From DASZUC01 sp035547775 (lineage in GTDB: Bacteria; Patescibacteriota; Saccharimonadia; Saccharimonadales; UBA4665): a stretch of DNA of 8,583 nucleotides. Shown here one piece after another: positions 5,322 to 8,583 of the stretch. Numbering within the stretch: the first letter of the stretch is position 1; each line of letters starts with the position of its first letter. The stretch covers positions 1 through 8,583 of the forward strand of contig DASZUC010000022.1 in NCBI GenBank assembly GCA_035547775.1. Reading direction: 5' to 3'. Made by a program: the position numbers and the translations under genes. The notes beneath the pieces are model-generated. The model was not told the DNA's origin. It saw only the letters and a list, made by a program, of their open reading frames with translations, and searched no databases.

Positions 5322-5408
5322 TGGTGGGGATGAGAGGACTTGAACCTCCACGAACCGAAGTCCACTAGCTCCTGAAGCTAGCGCGTCTACCAATTCCGCC
5401 ACATCCCC
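5322..5408 (-). tRNA. tRNA-Leu (anticodon CAG)
   Basis: This is a class II tRNA of 87 nt with encoded CCA. The acceptor stem is GGGGATG/CATCCCC and the anticodon stem CTAGC/GCTAG encloses TTCAGGA, giving anticodon CAG. The variable arm is GGAC-TTCG-GTTC. The T-arm GGAGG-TTCAAGT-CCTCT is identical to that of tRNA-Leu(GAG). It has its own promoter that starts at the end of the solute-binding protein gene, and the same downstream order as the other tRNA-Leu: hairpin, 107-bp repeat, own tail copy. Confidence 0.96.
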
Positions 5409-5428
5409 GGGTTGTAAAATACCAGATT

Positions 5429-5457
5429 ATCTTATCTGTTTTGCACCGAAAACTCAA
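5429..5457 (-). promoter_or_regulatory. promoter of tRNA-Leu(CAG)
   Basis: The -35 box TTGAGT (5452-5457) and -10 box TAAGAT (5429-5434) are 17 bp apart. The whole block closely matches the one before tRNA-Leu(GAG), including CAAAACAGATA at the -10 end. The -35 box lies 2 bp from the stop codon of the upstream gene, so there is almost no free spacer. Confidence 0.75.
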
Positions 5458-5459
5458 GC

Positions 5460-7244
5460 CTAGTCCGTGACTTTGGCTTCGCGAATTTCCCAATTTTGCA
5501 CATTGTCTAGGCGATCAGCCGCCGTATTCAAATTATGCTCACCCAGCCCCGCCACCGGACCATTCGTTAGGTAAAGCAAGCGCGGCTGATACAAACCAAG
5601 AGCCGGTGTATCGTGCTGCCAGGCCTGCAGGAAAGGCTTGTATTTAATAATACGGAGTTTGGGGTTGAGCCGGGTTCGACCAGCTTCCAAAGCCAAGCTA
5701 GCGGTGGTATTTTTCCATTCCGACAGGTTCAAGCGATTAGCTGAGCGCAAATCTGCCTGTGAAGCGTCCCAGTAAACGAACACATCTGGGTCAACACCTA
5801 GGGAAATACCGTAGAGTACCGCTTGGTAGTCATGGTTGTTGAGTGCCGACTGAAATACCTGTGCGTCTTCGAGCTGCACCGTCAACTGCACGCCGAGCTG
5901 ACTCCAGGCTTGTTGCAGCGCCCGCGTCACCAGTCGATACTCGGGCGTATCCGCCGCTGTGAGGCTAAAACTCAGTGTTTGCTTGCCTTTGTGTCGGACA
6001 CTACCTGGCGTACTTTGAATCCAGCCGTCGTTGGTCAAACGTTTGGCTGCCGCTGTGAGATTAAATGACGGTTGGGTCAGTTTAGGCTGATAGGCCAACT
6101 GATTAGGCAAGAGGGGCTCGCGCACCACTTGCGTTTGATAGCCCAATTGCGCAATCAGCTGTGACACATTCACGCTGCGCACCAGTGCTTGTCGCACACT
6201 ACGGTCAGCCAGTACACCATCGCTTGTTTTGAAAAAGACCATAGTAGCCGCTGTGAGCAAAGGACTGTGCACTGTCAAACCGGACATGTGCTTGAGCGTG
6301 CTTGGTACACCATCAATTCCCTCCAGGCCCGTGAGCTGCCCATCTTTGAAAGCAGCTACTAATTGCGCTTGGTTGGTAGAAGCCCGCACCACAAATTCCT
6401 GCAACTTTGGCTCACCGCCCTGGTAGTGGGCAAAAGGCGCCAGCACAATTTGCTGCTCAGCCGAGTCTGGATCGCTGCCGCTCACCTGCACAGCTCGCCA
6501 GCGAAACGGCCCCGCGCCAACCGGATTAACACTGTTAAAGTCAGCCGAGCGTAATTCCACTGGTGGAATCCGCGCCAGGAGATGCTGTGGCACAATGCCC
6601 GTCGTCAAGCCGTAAGGGAAAGAAGCTAAGGCATCTGGCAGTGTAAAAACAATTGTCCTGGCGTCAGGAGTTTTGATGCGCACACCCTCCCAACTACTTT
6701 GCAGTGGTGATTCAGCGTCTGGGTCTTGAATCGTTTGATAGGTAAAGCGCACATCAGCACTCGTCAGCGGCCGACCATCTTGCCAAGTCAAGTGTGGCTT
6801 CAGGTGCACAGTATAAATCTTAGCCGTGCTATTCACGGTGTAGCCGCTCGCTAAATCACCTACCAGTTGGTTGTGATTATTGTAGGTAAATAAGCCGGCA
6901 AAAATCAGGTGCGAAACGGTGGTGTCCACATCACTGGTGGCATATAACGGATTAGCGTTCGAGAACGTACCGACCACCCCCTCTTGATACACACCACCTG
7001 GCACGGGCTTCAGTGTCTGGTAGTACCCACTCAGCGCCAGTAGCTGAAACACCACACCAGCGATCAATAGCAACAGCAAGGCAGCCCAGCTCAACACAAA
7101 ACGACGGACTTGCGCCAACCGACTAAAGCGTCGAAACAAGTGCTGATCGATCTGTTGCTCAGCCTGCGAACCAAAGGCCTCAACCTGTCGCTGGCCTTTG
7201 CGCCAACGGCGATGGAAACGCAGCCGCAGCAATCGCAGTCGCAT
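5460..7244 (-). CDS. membrane-anchored extracellular solute-binding protein (SBP_bac_5, peptide type)
   Basis: Family members bind oligopeptides, or sometimes nickel or sugars, for ABC importers. Of 594 residues, 1-47 form an unusual, strongly basic cytoplasmic head, 50-71 a single membrane helix, and the rest the binding domain. Family landmarks are GLFTYNNHNQLVGDLASGY at 117-135, WQDGRPLTSADVRFTYQTI at 154-172, and NPVGAGPFRW at 240-249. There is no lipobox cysteine, so it is held by the helix and not by a lipid. The ATG at 7244 is 15 nt after the secG stop and has no clear ribosome binding site. Translation may depend on coupling to secG. No ABC permease or ATPase genes are next to it, so the transporter partner, if any, is elsewhere. 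Confidence 0.88.
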   Translation of the reverse strand: MRLRLLRLRFHRRWRKGQRQVEAFGSQAEQQIDQHLFRRFSRLAQVRRFVLSWAALLLLLIAGVVFQLLALSGYYQTLKPVPGGVYQEGVVGTFSNANPLYATSDVDTTVSHLIFAGLFTYNNHNQLVGDLASGYTVNSTAKIYTVHLKPHLTWQDGRPLTSADVRFTYQTIQDPDAESPLQSSWEGVRIKTPDARTIVFTLPDALASFPYGLTTGIVPQHLLARIPPVELRSADFNSVNPVGAGPFRWRAVQVSGSDPDSAEQQIVLAPFAHYQGGEPKLQEFVVRASTNQAQLVAAFKDGQLTGLEGIDGVPSTLKHMSGLTVHSPLLTAATMVFFKTSDGVLADRSVRQALVRSVNVSQLIAQLGYQTQVVREPLLPNQLAYQPKLTQPSFNLTAAAKRLTNDGWIQSTPGSVRHKGKQTLSFSLTAADTPEYRLVTRALQQAWSQLGVQLTVQLEDAQVFQSALNNHDYQAVLYGISLGVDPDVFVYWDASQADLRSANRLNLSEWKNTTASLALEAGRTRLNPKLRIIKYKPFLQAWQHDTPALGLYQPRLLYLTNGPVAGLGEHNLNTAADRLDNVQNWEIREAKVTD

Positions 7245-7259
7245 ATAGTCGGAATAACC

Positions 7260-7475
7260 CTACTTGATAATCACACCCAAAATCAGGGACATGACAAACA
7301 CCAGTGCACAGACAATTGTCAGCTGGAAAATAGTCTTATCAGTACCCCGACGGGTGGTGTTAACTTCACCAGCGCCGCCCAAGCCAGCACCTAAACTGGC
7401 GCCGCGAGTCTGTACCAAAATCAGCAAAGTCATTAGTAACATGGAAATTAAGGCGACGTAGTTATAGATACTCAT
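7260..7475 (-). CDS. secG: SecG, preprotein translocase subunit
   Basis: SecG is the small, non-essential partner of the SecYEG export channel. The chosen 71-residue form starts MSIYNYVALI and has two membrane helices, at about 3-21 and 51-70. The conserved loop between them contains LVQTRGASLGAGLGGAGE and TRRGTDKTIFQLT. The open frame extends 27 residues further upstream (to 7556), but that extension is the out-of-frame overlap with the preceding gene and is unlike SecG. The ATG overlaps the TGA of the YvlD-like gene as ATGA, which points to translational coupling. A GGAGG lies 13 nt upstream, longer than ideal. The second helix ends almost at the C-terminus, as in short SecG forms. Confidence 0.9.
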   Translation of the reverse strand: MSIYNYVALISMLLMTLLILVQTRGASLGAGLGGAGEVNTTRRGTDKTIFQLTIVCALVFVMSLILGVIIK

Positions 7476-7843
7476 GGCTGCCGAACATCCTCCAAAATAG
7501 CTGTCACCAGATAGTTTACCAGACCGATAACCATGCCGGCAAAGACCGCCGCCCAAAAGTTCGTAATGTGCAGCGAGGTGTACAACTTACTGGCAATAAA
7601 AACCGTTAGCCCGTTAATAATAATCATGAACAAGCCGAGCGTAAACAAAATCGCTGGCAGCGAAAAGACAATCAAAATGGGTTTTAAAATCACATTGATG
7701 ATGGCCAATACTAGGCCAGCAATAATAATCACACGCAGCTTATTGTCGTAGGTAATGCTAGAACTCAAAAAGCTGGCAGCCATCCATAAGCCCAAGCTAC
7801 AGACCAGCCAACGCAGCAAAAAACGGTACAAAGGTCGATTCAT
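7472..7843 (-). CDS. YvlD-like / phage_holin_4_2 family membrane protein
   Basis: This 123-residue protein is mostly membrane. Hydrophobic segments lie at about 7-27, 36-52, 55-84 (probably two helices with a short turn) and 95-117. The family signature is clear: AIINVILKPILIVFSLPAIL at 48-67, then TLGLFMIIINGL at 68-79. Despite the holin name, members such as YvlD are ordinary chromosomal proteins of unknown role, and nothing nearby is phage-like. It begins 15 nt after the aminopeptidase stop without a clear ribosome binding site, and its stop overlaps the secG start by ATGA. A place in the same operon as SecG suggests an envelope function, by context only. Confidence 0.85.
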   Translation of the reverse strand: MNRPLYRFLLRWLVCSLGLWMAASFLSSSITYDNKLRVIIIAGLVLAIINVILKPILIVFSLPAILFTLGLFMIIINGLTVFIASKLYTSLHITNFWAAVFAGMVIGLVNYLVTAILEDVRQP

Positions 7844-7858
7844 GCTATCTATTGTAAG

Positions 7859-8583
7859 TTAGTTCAGCCGGCGCGGCAACGCGGCGCTCAAAACTTTGGT
7901 GCCAGTCGGCGTAATCAACACGTCATCCTCAATCCGAATACCTATGCCTTCTTTCGGGATATAAATGCCTGGCTCCACCGTCAGCACGGCACCGGGCTCC
8001 AAAATACCGGTTGGTCCTCGATCGCCGACGTCATGCACATTTAAGCCCAGGTAGTGCGAAGTGGCATGCGGGAAGTAGCGCCGCACACTTTCGCGACGAA
8101 TACTGCGAATCAGCCCCAGCTCACGCAATTTCTCGCCCATAAACTGCTCTACTTCCAGCTCATAATCATGTAAATTCACACCCGGCTTGAGCAGCGACAA
8201 GGCGTACTCTTGCACTTGCAGCACCGCCTCATAAACTTGTTTTTGCCGCTTGGTGGGTGGCTGAATAGCTACCGTGCGCGTAATGTCGGCCGAATAGTGA
8301 TCGACCTGGGCCCCCACGTCTAGCACCAAAAGCTCGCCACGGCCTAGCGCCGCCCGCGTGTAGGGGTGAATCTGACAAGCCCGCGGACCACCGGCAATGA
8401 TGGGCTCGAAGCCGTGGATGGCGCCGGCCCGCAAAAAACCACGCGTCAGCTCAGCTTCAACGTCATACTCATAGCGATAACTCTTTAACTTAGTGGGGGT
8501 CAGCGTTGTTTTGAGGCTCTTCACCGTAGCATCGATAGCGTCTTGAATGGTCGCCAGCTCTGGTGCTTGCTTGATCACTCGTT
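7859..8583 (-). CDS. pepP: Xaa-Pro aminopeptidase (M24), C-terminal part
   Basis: M24 aminopeptidases remove an N-terminal residue ahead of proline and use two metal ions. Only the pita-bread catalytic domain is visible. Numbering from the GTG codon at 8578, the expected metal ligands are all present: D87 (LVLDVGA), D98 (ADITRT), H175 (TSHYLGLNVHD), E202 (TVEPGIYIP) and E217 (RIEDD). H71 matches the substrate-site histidine. The GTG is an internal valine and not a start: the frame stays open to the window edge, and RVIK...PEL is the usual entry to the catalytic domain. The N-terminal creatinase-like domain should lie beyond the edge. It is the first visible gene of the run leading to the solute-binding protein, so the cluster joins peptide capture and peptide breakdown. 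Confidence 0.92.
   Translation of the reverse strand, partial: RVIKQAPELATIQDAIDATVKSLKTTLTPTKLKSYRYEYDVEAELTRGFLRAGAIHGFEPIIAGGPRACQIHPYTRAALGRGELLVLDVGAQVDHYSADITRTVAIQPPTKRQKQVYEAVLQVQEYALSLLKPGVNLHDYELEVEQFMGEKLRELGLIRSIRRESVRRYFPHATSHYLGLNVHDVGDRGPTGILEPGAVLTVEPGIYIPKEGIGIRIEDDVLITPTGTKVLSAALPRRLN

Noticed and set aside
7476..7556. 27-residue N-terminal extension of SecG
   Set aside because: It lies within the preceding gene in another frame, is rich in Gly, Ser and Cys unlike SecG, and the ATGA overlap start gives the normal SecG length.
7472..7843. Prophage holin
   Set aside because: The family name is historical. No lysin or other phage genes are near, and the gene is in a housekeeping operon.
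8576..8578. GTG as the start of the M24 peptidase
   Set aside because: The frame remains open to the window edge and the residues around it match the internal RxIK motif before the catalytic domain.

Overview
The window reads as a chromosomal housekeeping stretch from a small, compactly arranged bacterium. The best guess is the candidate phyla radiation, most likely Candidatus Saccharibacteria (TM7). That is inferred from gene style and neighbourhood (lemA-htpX pair, short SecG, non-lipoprotein SBP_bac_5 protein, YvlD-like membrane protein) and not from a phylogenetic marker. TGA works as a stop: the YvlD-like gene ends in a TGA that overlaps the ATG of secG. The UGA-recoded candidate phyla are therefore unlikely.

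Layout, left to right. Positions 1-44 hold the first 14 codons of a minus-strand gene. Positions 78-1663 hold the minus-strand pair lemA -> htpX (small membrane protein plus membrane zinc protease), separated by a 120-bp palindromic element. A 61-bp divergent promoter region then leads into the only plus-strand gene, a D-Ala-D-Ala carboxypeptidase (1725-2939). Positions 2956-3382 hold a minus-strand tRNA cluster, tRNA-Leu(GAG) -> repeat -> tRNA-Val(TAC). A GlcD-type FAD oxidoreductase follows (3395-5029, minus). A second tRNA-Leu locus, anticodon CAG (5123-5457, minus), carries the same repeat. The right third is a minus-strand run transcribed from the right edge: M24 aminopeptidase (cut by the window) -> YvlD-like membrane protein -> SecG -> membrane-anchored extracellular solute-binding protein.

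The protein genes fit a cell-envelope theme: membrane quality control (HtpX, LemA), peptidoglycan trimming (carboxypeptidase), the export channel (SecG), peptide binding at the cell surface (SBP_bac_5) and peptide breakdown inside (M24 peptidase).

The most unusual content is non-coding. Downstream of both tRNA-Leu genes lies an identical 107-bp sequence, and each copy is followed by an exact copy of the last 19-21 bp of its own tRNA, starting in the T-loop. The two tRNAs have different acceptor stems, so each locus carries its own tail duplication. One end of the repeat is also a perfect 10-nt complement of the tRNA T-arm. This looks like a small mobile or tRNA-processing element that targets the T-arm of tRNA-Leu genes. 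I do not recognise it as a described family.
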